A DNA stretch of 31,831 bases, taken from JAJDIA01 sp031555145. Lineage in GTDB: Bacteria; Bacteroidota; Bacteroidia; Bacteroidales; Tannerellaceae. Under the pieces are notes generated by a model. The model was not told where the DNA came from and searched no databases. It saw only the letters and a list, made by a program, of their open reading frames with translations. The position numbers and the translations under genes are program-made. Location: contig JAVBUR010000097.1 of assembly GCA_031555145.1 (NCBI GenBank), positions 1 through 31,831 on the forward strand. Direction: 5' to 3'. How positions within the stretch are numbered: position 1 is the stretch's first letter; the number at the start of each line of letters is the position of its first letter. This document shows positions 23,310 through 31,790 of the stretch, piece after piece.

Positions 23310-23822
23310 ATGAGCCGGTTTACCTCACACGAATTTGAAACGCATTTCAAACTCCTCTACCGTCCGCTTTGCCTGTTCGCGTTGCGGTATCTTGAGCGGA
23401 TAGAGGATGCGGAAGATGTGGTACAACAAGCTTTCGCCGATGTGTGGGAGAAAAATAGCAACGGAACAACCATCCTCCTTCTCAAGCCCTACCTCTACCA
23501 AGCCGTCCGTAACCGCTCGCTATCCCTAATCTCCCAAACCCCCGCCCTCCAGAGCACCGACAATATCCCTGAACCTGCCGATCTCTCCGACGACGAACAG
23601 ATCTGCCAGGCCGAACAGGATGCCCGCCTCTGGGAAGCCATCGATCGACTGCCCACCGAACGAAAAAAAATCTTCCTCCTTGCCAAACGCGATGGCCTGA
23701 AATACCAGGAAATAGCCGACCGTCTTCAAATTTCCATTAAAACAGTTGAGAACCAGATGGGTAAAGCACTGAAATCCTTACGAGAAACGGTGGTGCGCGT
23801 CTATTTATTCTTCTTCGGATGA
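23310..23822 (+). CDS. ECF sigma-70 factor (FecI-like)
   Basis: This 170-aa group IV sigma factor has region 2 at about 10-80 (FALRYLERIEDAEDVVQQAF, ADVWEK) and region 4 at about 115-165 (LPTERKKIFLLAKRDGLKYQ, EIADRLQISIKTVENQMGKA). Region 3 is absent, as usual for the ECF class. It opens a plus-strand cluster that later contains a FecR anti-sigma factor and an STN-type TonB receptor, so it is expected to be released when the receptor binds its ligand and to drive the cluster. Its stop overlaps an ATG (ATGA, 23819), which could start a longer version of the next gene. Upstream, 23279-23286 (TTTCTTTG) is only a partial -7 match. Confidence 0.92.
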   Translation: MSRFTSHEFETHFKLLYRPLCLFALRYLERIEDAEDVVQQAFADVWEKNSNGTTILLLKPYLYQAVRNRSLSLISQTPALQSTDNIPEPADLSDDEQICQAEQDARLWEAIDRLPTERKKIFLLAKRDGLKYQEIADRLQISIKTVENQMGKALKSLRETVVRVYLFFFG

Positions 23823-23908
23823 AAATAAGTTCCCGGTACGATAGGGGTATTTCCCTTTTCTCTGTCTCAGTAGAAAATCAAGTGATGTTGAACGTAAAGA
23901 AAAAACAA

Positions 23909-24748
23909 ATGAGAAAAATTGTATCAGTGGTAGTATTAGCCTTGGCGACGATGTCGCTCCAGGCGCAACTCTTTATTCGCCCGGAGGCAGGGATGATAGC
24001 CAGTAAATCAAGCGGGTTCAATAATAGCGGATGGAAAGCCGGAGCGGGGGTGGAATACCGTTTCAAACACGACGGGATATTCTCGCTCCAATCCGGAGCG
24101 TATTATCAAGAGGAATTTGGCAAATATGAGCCATCTATCAGTTTATATACAGAAGAATCAAAGTTGTATATCTACGGTGGATCGTATCGACGACAGGCAC
24201 TCGTTGTCCCCTTGCTGGCCAAATTCAGTTGGAAACTGTCCGACCAGATACGAATGCACGTCGCTGCCGGTCCCAATTTCAATATCCGGTTTGACGGCCA
24301 ATCGAAAACCTATACCGATGAGATTGATTACAAGATGGCCGATGGTGTGGCCGTGACGTATGATTCCTCCGGAGCGTATGCCTTTTATATCACGCCCAAA
24401 CAAAACGAACAAGGCATCACATACACGGAGTTTGAGCGTGCGATGATCAACCAAAAACGAACGACCAGAAAAGGCTCGTATTATTACGACTCCGGCGTCG
24501 ATCTTTCCCTCGCCTTCAATATCGGCGTGGAATTCAACCGCTTGTCGGTCAACCTCAACTACGAGTGTAAACCTGGAAGAATCAGGGAGTATTATAACTC
24601 CGACGGTTCTCGCAGTTCCGGCTACGGCTACGGCTATGGCTACTATGGTTACGGTAGCGCCAACTCTTACTATACCGAGGACAAGTGGGGCATCGCCTGG
24701 CATCAGATCAGCCTGACCGTTGGTTATTCCTTCCAGTTAACGAAGTAA
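23909..24748 (+). CDS. outer-membrane beta-barrel protein
   Basis: This 279-aa protein has a signal peptide (MRKIVSVVVLALATMSLQA), and LFIRPEAGMIASKS begins an 8- to 10-stranded porin-like barrel of the PorT/OmpX type: strands with alternating hydrophobic residues (FSLQSGAYYQEEFG, LVVPLLAKFSWKL, VAAGPNFNIRF, LAFNIGVEFNRLSVNLNYE) and a final strand ISLTVGYSFQL. A Gly/Tyr-rich loop (GYGYGYGYYGYGS) lies near residue 240-255. The frame is open back to an ATG overlapping the sigma-factor stop (23819, 309 aa), but that extension would bury the signal peptide. It sits between sigma and anti-sigma genes, an unusual place. Function unknown. Confidence 0.82.
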   Translation: MRKIVSVVVLALATMSLQAQLFIRPEAGMIASKSSGFNNSGWKAGAGVEYRFKHDGIFSLQSGAYYQEEFGKYEPSISLYTEESKLYIYGGSYRRQALVVPLLAKFSWKLSDQIRMHVAAGPNFNIRFDGQSKTYTDEIDYKMADGVAVTYDSSGAYAFYITPKQNEQGITYTEFERAMINQKRTTRKGSYYYDSGVDLSLAFNIGVEFNRLSVNLNYECKPGRIREYYNSDGSRSSGYGYGYGYYGYGSANSYYTEDKWGIAWHQISLTVGYSFQLTK

Positions 24749-24761
24749 AGAACAGCGGAAC

Positions 24762-25325
24762 ATGAAGAAAGGGACTATACTATTCGCTATCTGTAGCATC
24801 CTGCTCACCGCCTGCAGCAAGGACACAGACTACTATCGCGAGTACTTCCGGCTGGAGCAGATCGTGATTGATAATTTTATGGAGGAGCAAGGCTTCACCC
24901 TCCTGCCTGAATACCCCCGGGACGGGGTGTTTGGCGAGAAGGCGTTTGTCCGCCTGCCCAACGGCGTCTATCTCCATGTGATTGATCCGGGGAATGGGGA
25001 CATGGCTGTGCGGGGCACAGAAGTAGCCTCTATCGCCAAAGGGCAGTTGGTCGACTTACGGGAGCCGACGACCTACTTCGATGAGTTCGATCCGGAAAGT
25101 GATTCGTCGATGTGGACACAACCCTTTATATATGGCATCGCCACCGTGCCGGATTATTCCGCGCCTTATGTATTAGTGGGAGAAGGATACAAGAGTGTCA
25201 TGGCGTATGTAGGTGACAGTGCCTCGGTCAGCCTGATTGTCCCTTTTTCGGAGGGATGCTCTTACCAGTTAACACATTATGTCCCGATCTACTTTGAAAA
25301 AGTGACCTATACATTTGTGAAATAA
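24762..25325 (+). CDS. lipoprotein, DUF4827-like
   Basis: This 187-aa protein has a signal peptide and lipobox (ILLTACSKD, Cys18). The mature part includes IDNFMEEQGFTLLPEYPRDG, VFGEKAFVRLPNGVYLHVID and a C-terminal YVPIYFEKVTYTFVK, which fit DUF4827, a Bacteroidales family of FKBP-like lipoproteins; this match is from memory. It starts 13 nt after the barrel gene and ends 15 nt before fecR, so it belongs to the same transcript. It might assist folding of envelope proteins, but the residues needed for prolyl isomerase activity cannot be judged here. Confidence 0.75.
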   Translation: MKKGTILFAICSILLTACSKDTDYYREYFRLEQIVIDNFMEEQGFTLLPEYPRDGVFGEKAFVRLPNGVYLHVIDPGNGDMAVRGTEVASIAKGQLVDLREPTTYFDEFDPESDSSMWTQPFIYGIATVPDYSAPYVLVGEGYKSVMAYVGDSASVSLIVPFSEGCSYQLTHYVPIYFEKVTYTFVK

Positions 25326-25340
25326 CAAAGCAGTACCCCT

Positions 25341-26198
25341 ATGGATGAGCAAGTAAACAACCGGAATGAACAACGTCTTCGCTTTGTTGCCAAGCGTTAT
25401 CAGGAGGGCAGCCTGAATACGGATGCTGCCTGGAAGCGTTTTGCGACTAACCAGGGTATCCGGCACAGCTTCCCGATGCGGCGACTGATCGCCGGAGTGG
25501 CGGCAATGCTGCTGGCTGTTGTTGGCTTCGGTTCACTATGGCTCATCCAGCAATCACGTCCGGAATGGGTGGTGGTTACTACATTGGCGGGAGAGGTAAA
25601 AGACGTCTATCTGCCCGACAGTACCTTGCTGGCAATGGCCGAACAGTCACAGATCCGTTACGATAAGAAACAGTATGGAAAGGAGCGGCGTGCCGTGGAG
25701 ATGAACGGGAAAGTATTTTTCCGTGTACAGCGTGATGAGGCACGGCCCTTCTCCGTACAAACCGAACGGACAGAAGTGGTGGTATTGGGTACCGTCTTTC
25801 AGGTGACAGAACAAACAGCCAAACAGACAGCGTTGTATGTCGAAAGCGGGAAAGTATCTTTTGCCGCTACGGGACATGTCGGACAAGAACCGGTCATCCT
25901 CACCAAAGGCATGTCTGCCGTTTACTCGGTGGATACGGATGAAATCACGGTAACCGAAGCGGAAGAACCGAACATACTCGCCTGGAAAACCCACCGGTTC
26001 ACCTTCGACAACACACCCCTCGACCGGGTGATCCGCGAACTTACGGAATGCTATCAGGTACGCATCCTCTCCAAGGCCACCGCTACCCCAGGGCTTAAAC
26101 TGACGGCATCATTCGACGATATGCCGTTGACCGACATCTTATTTATTATTAATCAGACACTGGATACGGAGCTGAAAGCTTATCCGGTCAAACAATAG
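25341..26198 (+). CDS. FecR-family anti-sigma factor
   Basis: This 285-aa inner-membrane protein is the expected partner of the ECF sigma factor. Residues 1-45 form a cytoplasmic sigma-binding part (FVAKRYQEGSLNTDAAWKRF). One membrane helix follows (about 48-70, LIAGVAAMLLAVVGFGSLWL), then the periplasmic FecR domain (TLAGEVKDVYLPDSTLLAMA, VEMNGKVFFRVQRDEARPFS, VVVLGTVFQVTEQ). The C-terminal DUF4974 domain (FTFDNTPLDRVIRELTECYQ) would contact the STN domain of the receptor. It starts 15 nt after the lipoprotein gene and is 9 nt before the receptor gene. Confidence 0.93.
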   Translation: MDEQVNNRNEQRLRFVAKRYQEGSLNTDAAWKRFATNQGIRHSFPMRRLIAGVAAMLLAVVGFGSLWLIQQSRPEWVVVTTLAGEVKDVYLPDSTLLAMAEQSQIRYDKKQYGKERRAVEMNGKVFFRVQRDEARPFSVQTERTEVVVLGTVFQVTEQTAKQTALYVESGKVSFAATGHVGQEPVILTKGMSAVYSVDTDEITVTEAEEPNILAWKTHRFTFDNTPLDRVIRELTECYQVRILSKATATPGLKLTASFDDMPLTDILFIINQTLDTELKAYPVKQ

Positions 26199-26207
26199 AA
26201 AAAACAA

Positions 26208-28958
26208 ATGCGATCCATATTTATCCTTTTATCCGGGCTATTGCTACTTCCCGGCTTCCTTCCCTGCATACATGCCCAAGAGGCGGACAGCCCACTGATC
26301 GTCACCATCGACAAGAAACGGGCGCCGCTCACCCTCATCTTCAAAGAGATCGAGCAACAAACAGGAATGCAGTTCACCTACGAGTCGTCGTTGTTGGCCA
26401 ATCAGGAGCCCATCTCGTTTACTGTCAACCGAGAGCCGTTAGCCGAGTGCCTGAAACGGTTGTTCAGTAACCTGCCGATCCAGTACCAGGTATCCGGCAA
26501 GTATATTATCCTGAAACGAAAACCGAAACAAGTCACCATCAGCGGCTTTATCCGCGACAGCCGGTCGTCCGAGCCGTTGATCGGCGCCTCCGTCTATGAA
26601 GCCGCCTCCCGCAAGGGAACCGCCTCCAACAACGATGGTTTCTTCAGTATCAAGTTACCTCCCCACCCGTTCACACTCCAATTTTCCTATATCGGCTATA
26701 AGAGTCAGATCCATACCCTCTCCATGTTGGAAAGAGACACCACCCTGCAAATAGAACTTCTGCCCAATGACGCCTTCCTGCAGGAAGTAGTCGTTACCGG
26801 TACCAACCGGGAGAAGCAGCCGGTCCTTAACACCCAGATGGGAGCCATGGAATTCAGCCAGCAAACGATCCGCGCCATGCCTGTCATGTTCGGTGAAGCC
26901 GACCTGATCAAGACCTTACAGATGACGCCCGGTGTGGCCGCCGGCACCGAAGGCTTCTCCGGTATGTATGTCCGCGGGGGAAATGTAGACGAAAACCTTT
27001 TCCTGATCGATGGCAACCCGGTCTATCAGGTCAGCCATCTCGGCGGCATCTTCTCCGCCTTCAACCCCGAAGCGATCCGTGGGATGGAATTCTTCAAAGG
27101 CGGTTTTCCGGCGCGCTATGGCGGACGCCTCTCGTCCGTAGTCGATGTACATGTCAAGGAAGGGAACATGAAAGAATATCACGGTAGCGCTTCCATCGGG
27201 CTGATCTCAGGTAACCTCAACTTCGAAGGTCCGATCGTCAAAGACCGGACTTCTTTTATGATATCGCTACGCCGCACCTGGCTGGACGCCCTTACCATCC
27301 CTGCCATAGCCATCTACAACAACGTAGAGAAAAAGAATGGGAACAGCATGCGCGGAGGATACTCCTTCCACGACCTGAACCTCAAACTCAACCACCGGTT
27401 CAACGACCGCAGCCGGATGTTCGTCAGCCTCTACAACGGCAACGACAAATTGGGAATAGGATATGACGACTTTAGCCAGAAGGGAGACGAAAACCCTTTC
27501 CGGCATAAGACCCGTGCCGATATGCAATGGGGCAACCTGTTGGCTACGATCGGGTGGACGTATGTATTCAATAGCCAGCTATACGGTAAACTGTCGGGGG
27601 TCTATACCCAATACAACTCTACCATGAAACAGTCGAACGACAACTGGGATGGAGTCAAAGGAGAGGAGAACTACACCGCCACCTATAACGAAATCTCCAA
27701 CCGGACCGGCATCCGTGACTTCGGCCTCCGTGCGGCCTTCGACTACCTGCCTTCCACCGCCCACCATATCCGCTTTGGCGGCGACGCGATGATGCACCGT
27801 TTCCGTCCGGAATACAACCGGGTCAAAGGATACAACGACCTGGATACCGACTCCACACAGATGGGCGCCATGTTCGCCAATGAATTGCTGTGGGCAAGAG
27901 AGTTCTCCGCCTTTGCCGAAGACGACTGGAGCCTGTCTGACGCCATCCGTCTGAACGGTGGTTTACGTTACACCCTTTTCAACATCGACAACACCACCTA
28001 TATGTCGATCGACCCCCGTTTGTCGATGCGATGGCTGCTGCGCGACGACCTAAGCCTGAAAGCCTCCTATGCCCGGATGCACCAGAACGTACATTTGGTA
28101 GCCAGCAGCTATATCAACCTCCCCACCGATGCCTGGATGCCCGTTACCGAACGGCTCAAACCGTTGGTAAGCGACCAGTTCTCTCTCGGTGCCTACTATA
28201 ACCTGAAAGGCGAATATGATTTCTCCCTCGAAGGCTATTACAAACGCTTCGACAACCTGCTCGAATACCGCGACGGTTATTCCTTCCTTCCCTCCTTCTC
28301 CTCCTGGGAAGAGAAGATGGCGGTGGGTACCGGACGTGCCTACGGGATGGAGTTTATGGTTCGTAAGCCTGTCGGCAAGACCACCGGTTGGATCGGTTAC
28401 ACCCTCTCGTGGGCCGACCGGGAGTTTCCCGATATCAATCAGGGGAAGCGCTTCCCTTCGAAGTACGACAACCGTCACAAACTGAATATCGTTGTCCAGC
28501 AGAAACTATCCGACAAAGTAGAACTATCCGCCGCCTGGACCTACGCCTCCGGCAACCGCGTCACCCTGTCGTTGGAGAATTACCAAAGTCTGACGGAGGA
28601 TCTGGATAACAGGAGAATGGAGCAGGGATATGGTGGGTGGGGATACTATGAGAGCCTGGAGTATGTTCAAGAGCGCAACAACGTCCAGCTCCCCGCCTAC
28701 CACCGCCTGGACCTTGGTATCAATATCTACCGTCCCAAGAAAAGCGGACGGATGGGTATCTGGAACATCAGTTTCTATAATGTCTACAACCGCCTGAATC
28801 CATTTTTGATCGTCAGAAGTGATAAAAAAGTCAAACTGGATAAGCCGGTTGCCCATCCATACGGCTACGGTTTCACCGATACGAAAACCGTTCCCTGCTT
28901 CAAATGGATGGGCATCATGCCAATCATTCCTTCCATCTCCTACACTTACAAATTCTAA
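26208..28958 (+). CDS. TonB-dependent receptor with STN signalling domain
   Basis: This 916-aa outer-membrane transducer has a signal peptide (about 1-23, ending CIHA), an STN domain (about 25-103: LIFKEIEQQTGMQFTYESSL, LPIQYQVSGKYIILKR), a CarboxypepD-reg-like domain (about 107-190: VTISGFIRDSRSSEPLIGAS), a plug (about 200-315: GMYVRGGNVDENLFLIDGNP, KGGFPARYGGRLSSVVDVHV) and a beta-barrel ending IPSISYTYKF. The STN domain would signal ligand occupancy to the FecR protein encoded just upstream, giving a FecI/FecR/FecA-type circuit. Its plug region closely resembles that of the other receptor in the window. A DUF4249 lipoprotein gene follows after 12 nt. The ligand is unknown. Confidence 0.94.
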   Translation: MRSIFILLSGLLLLPGFLPCIHAQEADSPLIVTIDKKRAPLTLIFKEIEQQTGMQFTYESSLLANQEPISFTVNREPLAECLKRLFSNLPIQYQVSGKYIILKRKPKQVTISGFIRDSRSSEPLIGASVYEAASRKGTASNNDGFFSIKLPPHPFTLQFSYIGYKSQIHTLSMLERDTTLQIELLPNDAFLQEVVVTGTNREKQPVLNTQMGAMEFSQQTIRAMPVMFGEADLIKTLQMTPGVAAGTEGFSGMYVRGGNVDENLFLIDGNPVYQVSHLGGIFSAFNPEAIRGMEFFKGGFPARYGGRLSSVVDVHVKEGNMKEYHGSASIGLISGNLNFEGPIVKDRTSFMISLRRTWLDALTIPAIAIYNNVEKKNGNSMRGGYSFHDLNLKLNHRFNDRSRMFVSLYNGNDKLGIGYDDFSQKGDENPFRHKTRADMQWGNLLATIGWTYVFNSQLYGKLSGVYTQYNSTMKQSNDNWDGVKGEENYTATYNEISNRTGIRDFGLRAAFDYLPSTAHHIRFGGDAMMHRFRPEYNRVKGYNDLDTDSTQMGAMFANELLWAREFSAFAEDDWSLSDAIRLNGGLRYTLFNIDNTTYMSIDPRLSMRWLLRDDLSLKASYARMHQNVHLVASSYINLPTDAWMPVTERLKPLVSDQFSLGAYYNLKGEYDFSLEGYYKRFDNLLEYRDGYSFLPSFSSWEEKMAVGTGRAYGMEFMVRKPVGKTTGWIGYTLSWADREFPDINQGKRFPSKYDNRHKLNIVVQQKLSDKVELSAAWTYASGNRVTLSLENYQSLTEDLDNRRMEQGYGGWGYYESLEYVQERNNVQLPAYHRLDLGINIYRPKKSGRMGIWNISFYNVYNRLNPFLIVRSDKKVKLDKPVAHPYGYGFTDTKTVPCFKWMGIMPIIPSISYTYKF

Positions 28959-28970
28959 ACAGTACGCCTT

Positions 28971-30011
28971 ATGAAAGAGATCAATATAAAAGGATTCTTC
29001 CCGCTTCTTGCATTGCTACTACTCTCGTCGTGCATGAAAGAAATCGATCTGGAGCACCTCCGTGCCAAACCGAGACTGGTATTGAATGGGGCATTGACTG
29101 CCGGACAACCGGTAGCCGTCAACCTCAGTCGTACCTGGTTCTATACGGAAGAGAAGCCGGACCTAAACTTTCCCGATGCCGATGTCCGCCTGTATGTAAA
29201 CGATCAGTTACAGGAACAACTCGTCTGGTATGAAGGTGATACGGTCAAACTCAAACAGGGGTACTTCCGTGGCACATACATTCCCCAACTGGGCGATCGG
29301 TTGAAGGTAACAGCAGCCGTCAGCGATTACCCCGACGTATCAGCCGAAACCAACATCCCGGAAACTCCCACCGTGCTGAAACTCACCAGTAAAACAGAAC
29401 TGGTTGAAAGAAGCGGATGGGCATCCTACTACCAGTTTAAACTGCAGTTTACCTTCCAGGACGATCCCAACCGAACTAATTTCTATCTGATCAGGTTTGA
29501 ATACAAGCAGGTGACTATCGACAAGACGACGGGTGAAGAACAACCTCCCTATGGAGGCTATGGGCAATCAGGCGGTTGGTCAGAAATGTCTATGGATTAT
29601 ACAAGCGACCCTCTGTTCAGCAGCTCGCTGACAGCACTGGATAAAATTTTGGGATACGATTGGATGTCTTATCGATATGGTCGCGTTTTCTCCGACGATC
29701 TGATCAACGGAAAGGCCTATACGGTCAATCTGTCTTCCACTTCTCATTACGGTTGGACCGACCCTTCCGACCCTAATCAAGCGGAATCGAATTATATAGC
29801 ACGCATGTATTGCCGAGCTGTTTTATATACCCTTACGGAACCCTATTACCGCTACATGAAAGCCATTATCGAAATGGAAGATGACAATACGCAGCAGACC
29901 ATGATTGACGCCGGGATGGCCGAACCCATTCAGATATACAGCAATGTGACCGACGGAGTAGGTATCCTCGGCGGATGCAATTTGGATACCATGGAGGTTC
30001 AGGTCTATTAA
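28971..30011 (+). CDS. DUF4249 surface/periplasmic lipoprotein
   Basis: This 346-aa lipoprotein ends the sigma/anti-sigma/receptor operon. The lipobox is LLLLSSCMKE (Cys about 21). The DUF4249 pattern follows: PRLVLNGALTAGQPVAVNLS, then FPDADVRLYVNDQLQEQLVW, and a C-terminal YSNVTDGVGILGGCNLDTME. It is likely the surface partner of the receptor upstream. It belongs to the same family as the lipoprotein at 17513-18403 but is longer, with a Gly/Tyr-containing insertion (PPYGGYGQSGGW). Its 3' end is 17 nt from the converging flavoprotein gene. Confidence 0.86.
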   Translation: MKEINIKGFFPLLALLLLSSCMKEIDLEHLRAKPRLVLNGALTAGQPVAVNLSRTWFYTEEKPDLNFPDADVRLYVNDQLQEQLVWYEGDTVKLKQGYFRGTYIPQLGDRLKVTAAVSDYPDVSAETNIPETPTVLKLTSKTELVERSGWASYYQFKLQFTFQDDPNRTNFYLIRFEYKQVTIDKTTGEEQPPYGGYGQSGGWSEMSMDYTSDPLFSSSLTALDKILGYDWMSYRYGRVFSDDLINGKAYTVNLSSTSHYGWTDPSDPNQAESNYIARMYCRAVLYTLTEPYYRYMKAIIEMEDDNTQQTMIDAGMAEPIQIYSNVTDGVGILGGCNLDTMEVQVY

Positions 30012-30017
30012 CCAGAC

Positions 30018-30042
30018 GGGGGAGGTGTTTACGCCCTCCCCT
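30018..30042. terminator. possible shared hairpin between convergent genes
   Basis: GGGGAGG (30019-30025) and CCTCCCC (30035-30041) form a 7-bp stem across the 17-nt gap and the last codons of the flavoprotein gene. No T-run follows on either strand, so termination by it is uncertain. Confidence 0.3.
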
Positions 30043-31408
30043 TCAACATACCCTGGAAGTACAATGGTTTCAGGATATACACTTTCAGTATCCAGGCCAG
30101 CCATTGTTCTTTCGAGGTATCGAGCAAGGTGAAGGGGAACGAGGTCATCGGCTCCTTCTTATAGTCGAATTCACAAAGCAGCACATGCCCGTAGTCGGTG
30201 ACGATCGGGCAGGCGGCATAACCATCGTATTTCTCTACCGGTGCTTTCCCTTCCATCAGGCTGATCAGGTTCTTAGCCGCAATGGGTACCTGCATACGGA
30301 TAGCCGCCGACGTCTTGCTGGTAGGGATACCTGCCACGTCGCCCAGCGACACGATATTGGGATAGGTCTTGTGGATCAGCGTCTCCTTATCCACCATCAC
30401 CCAGGCTTCCCTGGCCAGGTCGCCTTCCGTCCAACCGAGACCGGCTTCGCGCACAAAGTCGGGCGCCGACATCGGCGGAGTGAAATGCAAAAAGTCGTAT
30501 GCTTCGGTAAACGGCGTCACGATCTTTTCTTCGCCCTTTGTTTCCGTCTTTTCCAGATAGGCGGTTTGCGTGGTGGTATCGACACCTTTCAGTTTCACGC
30601 GGGTATGAACAGGGATATTCCGCTCTTCAAAGATGGCTTCCAGCCGGGGGGTAAAATAAGGAACATCGTAGAGTTGGCTGGCAGCGGTATAAAAGTCCAT
30701 TACCAACCCTTCACGGGTATCATGCCGGCGGGCATAATCATCGGTCAACAGGCATATTTTCTTCGGAGCGCCGCCGCATTTATGCTTCGTGTAGGTATCG
30801 AGATACAGGCCACGCCCGCCTTTTTGGGTAAATGCCTGCATGGCATCCCATGTCTTCTGCGCTCCCTGGAAATCATAGATGCAATGGGCATTACCTACGC
30901 CCAGGTTCTCATACGAGATACCTTCCACCTGATCCCAGTTACACTGCAAGCCGGGTGTCAGCACCAGGAAGTCATAACCGACAGTCCCATGCTGCGCCGT
31001 AGTGACCATCTGACTGACGGGATCTACCGCCACCACATTGTCTTTGATCCATTTCGTCTGCTTCGGGATACACTTCTCCTGTTTCTTCCACACCTCGTCG
31101 GGTTTATATACGCCGGAAGCAATCAAGGTAAAGCCGGGTTGATAGAACTGTCGGTCACTCGGATCGATCAGCGTGATATCCGGTTCCTTCAGCCACTTGC
31201 CCAACCGGGCAGCCATACTGATACCGGCCGCTCCACCGCCAATAATCACAATCCGTCCTTTCGCCTGCGACGAAAACGCACTGGCCTCCTCGCCCACAAC
31301 CACCGACAGCAATCCCGTTGCCGCCAATATCCGAAAGAAACGACGACGGTCCATCCCGTCCTTCTCAGCCATATCGGCTATCTGCTCCCACTGCTTATCC
31401 CTACTCAT
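30029..31408 (-). CDS. sulfide:quinone oxidoreductase-like flavoprotein with twin-arginine motif
   Basis: This 459-aa protein has an N-terminal DRRRFFRILAATG segment (about 20-33) resembling a Tat signal, then an FAD-binding Rossmann motif (IVIIGGGAAGISMAARL, about 53-69). Two Cys sit where type II SQR enzymes carry their redox-active pair: Cys211 in KHKCGGAPKKI and Cys400 in YAACPIVTDYG. The C-terminal segment (KEQWLAWILKVYILKPLYFQ) could attach to the membrane. The likely reaction is oxidation of sulfide to sulfane sulfur or a persulfide with quinone reduction; a flavocytochrome-c-type sulfide dehydrogenase subunit or another disulfide-type flavoprotein is possible. The long stretch before the RR motif suggests that Met19 may be the true start. 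It stands alone on its strand with its own promoter. Confidence 0.8.
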   Translation of the reverse strand: MSRDKQWEQIADMAEKDGMDRRRFFRILAATGLLSVVVGEEASAFSSQAKGRIVIIGGGAAGISMAARLGKWLKEPDITLIDPSDRQFYQPGFTLIASGVYKPDEVWKKQEKCIPKQTKWIKDNVVAVDPVSQMVTTAQHGTVGYDFLVLTPGLQCNWDQVEGISYENLGVGNAHCIYDFQGAQKTWDAMQAFTQKGGRGLYLDTYTKHKCGGAPKKICLLTDDYARRHDTREGLVMDFYTAASQLYDVPYFTPRLEAIFEERNIPVHTRVKLKGVDTTTQTAYLEKTETKGEEKIVTPFTEAYDFLHFTPPMSAPDFVREAGLGWTEGDLAREAWVMVDKETLIHKTYPNIVSLGDVAGIPTSKTSAAIRMQVPIAAKNLISLMEGKAPVEKYDGYAACPIVTDYGHVLLCEFDYKKEPMTSFPFTLLDTSKEQWLAWILKVYILKPLYFQGMLKGRA

Positions 31409-31449
31409 ACGTTCACTATTATTTCTACGTCTTATATTTTACAAGGATA

Positions 31450-31457
31450 CAAAAGTA
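31450..31457 (-). promoter_or_regulatory. -7 element (TACTTTTG) of the SQR-like gene
   Basis: This minus-strand exact match to TAnnTTTG lies 41 nt upstream of the first ATG (31408), giving a leader of about 35 nt. No clear -33 element is visible. Confidence 0.45.
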
Positions 31458-31731
31458 GCTTTTTCACCCGAAAACGCCTTTGCTTTACGGGAAGTTTTTG
31501 TTAGTTCTCCTCTATATTCTCTTGGAAGCAACACGATTAAAACGATATACGTTTGTTTCGATGCCCCACGCCTCCACCTTCCACAATACACAGTCAACCT
31601 TCTGCCTTTCTAAAACTTAACCTGTGGAAGGAAGCCAGTCTCCCCTCCACGCCCCTCCACGCCCCGATACTCCCAACAAAGTTTCAATTCCAACCAAATA
31701 TGAAAGTAATGGGTGTTCGCCGCGACGATGA

Positions 31732-31790
31732 ATGCCCGGTCACGGGCATCGTGTTCGTAGCCGTGGGTGCTGGCGAAGCCGAGCCCACGG
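31732..31790. repeat. two adjacent hairpins
   Basis: Hairpin 1 is ATGCCCG-GTCA-CGGGCAT (31732-31749), a perfect 7-bp stem. Hairpin 2 (31761-31790) pairs CCGTGGG with CCCACGG and can continue through an inner GGC-GAA-GCC stem. Together they suggest a structured RNA or a dispersed palindromic repeat. Confidence 0.5.

Noticed and set aside
23819..23908. A 30-residue N-terminal extension of the beta-barrel protein starting in the sigma-factor stop
   Set aside because: The ATGA overlap is tempting, but the extension would place the signal peptide internally.
29975..31504. A 509-codon open frame on the plus strand across the SQR-like gene
   Set aside because: It is the antisense shadow of the flavoprotein, which has clear FAD and Cys motifs; the antisense translation has no domain, signal or start context.
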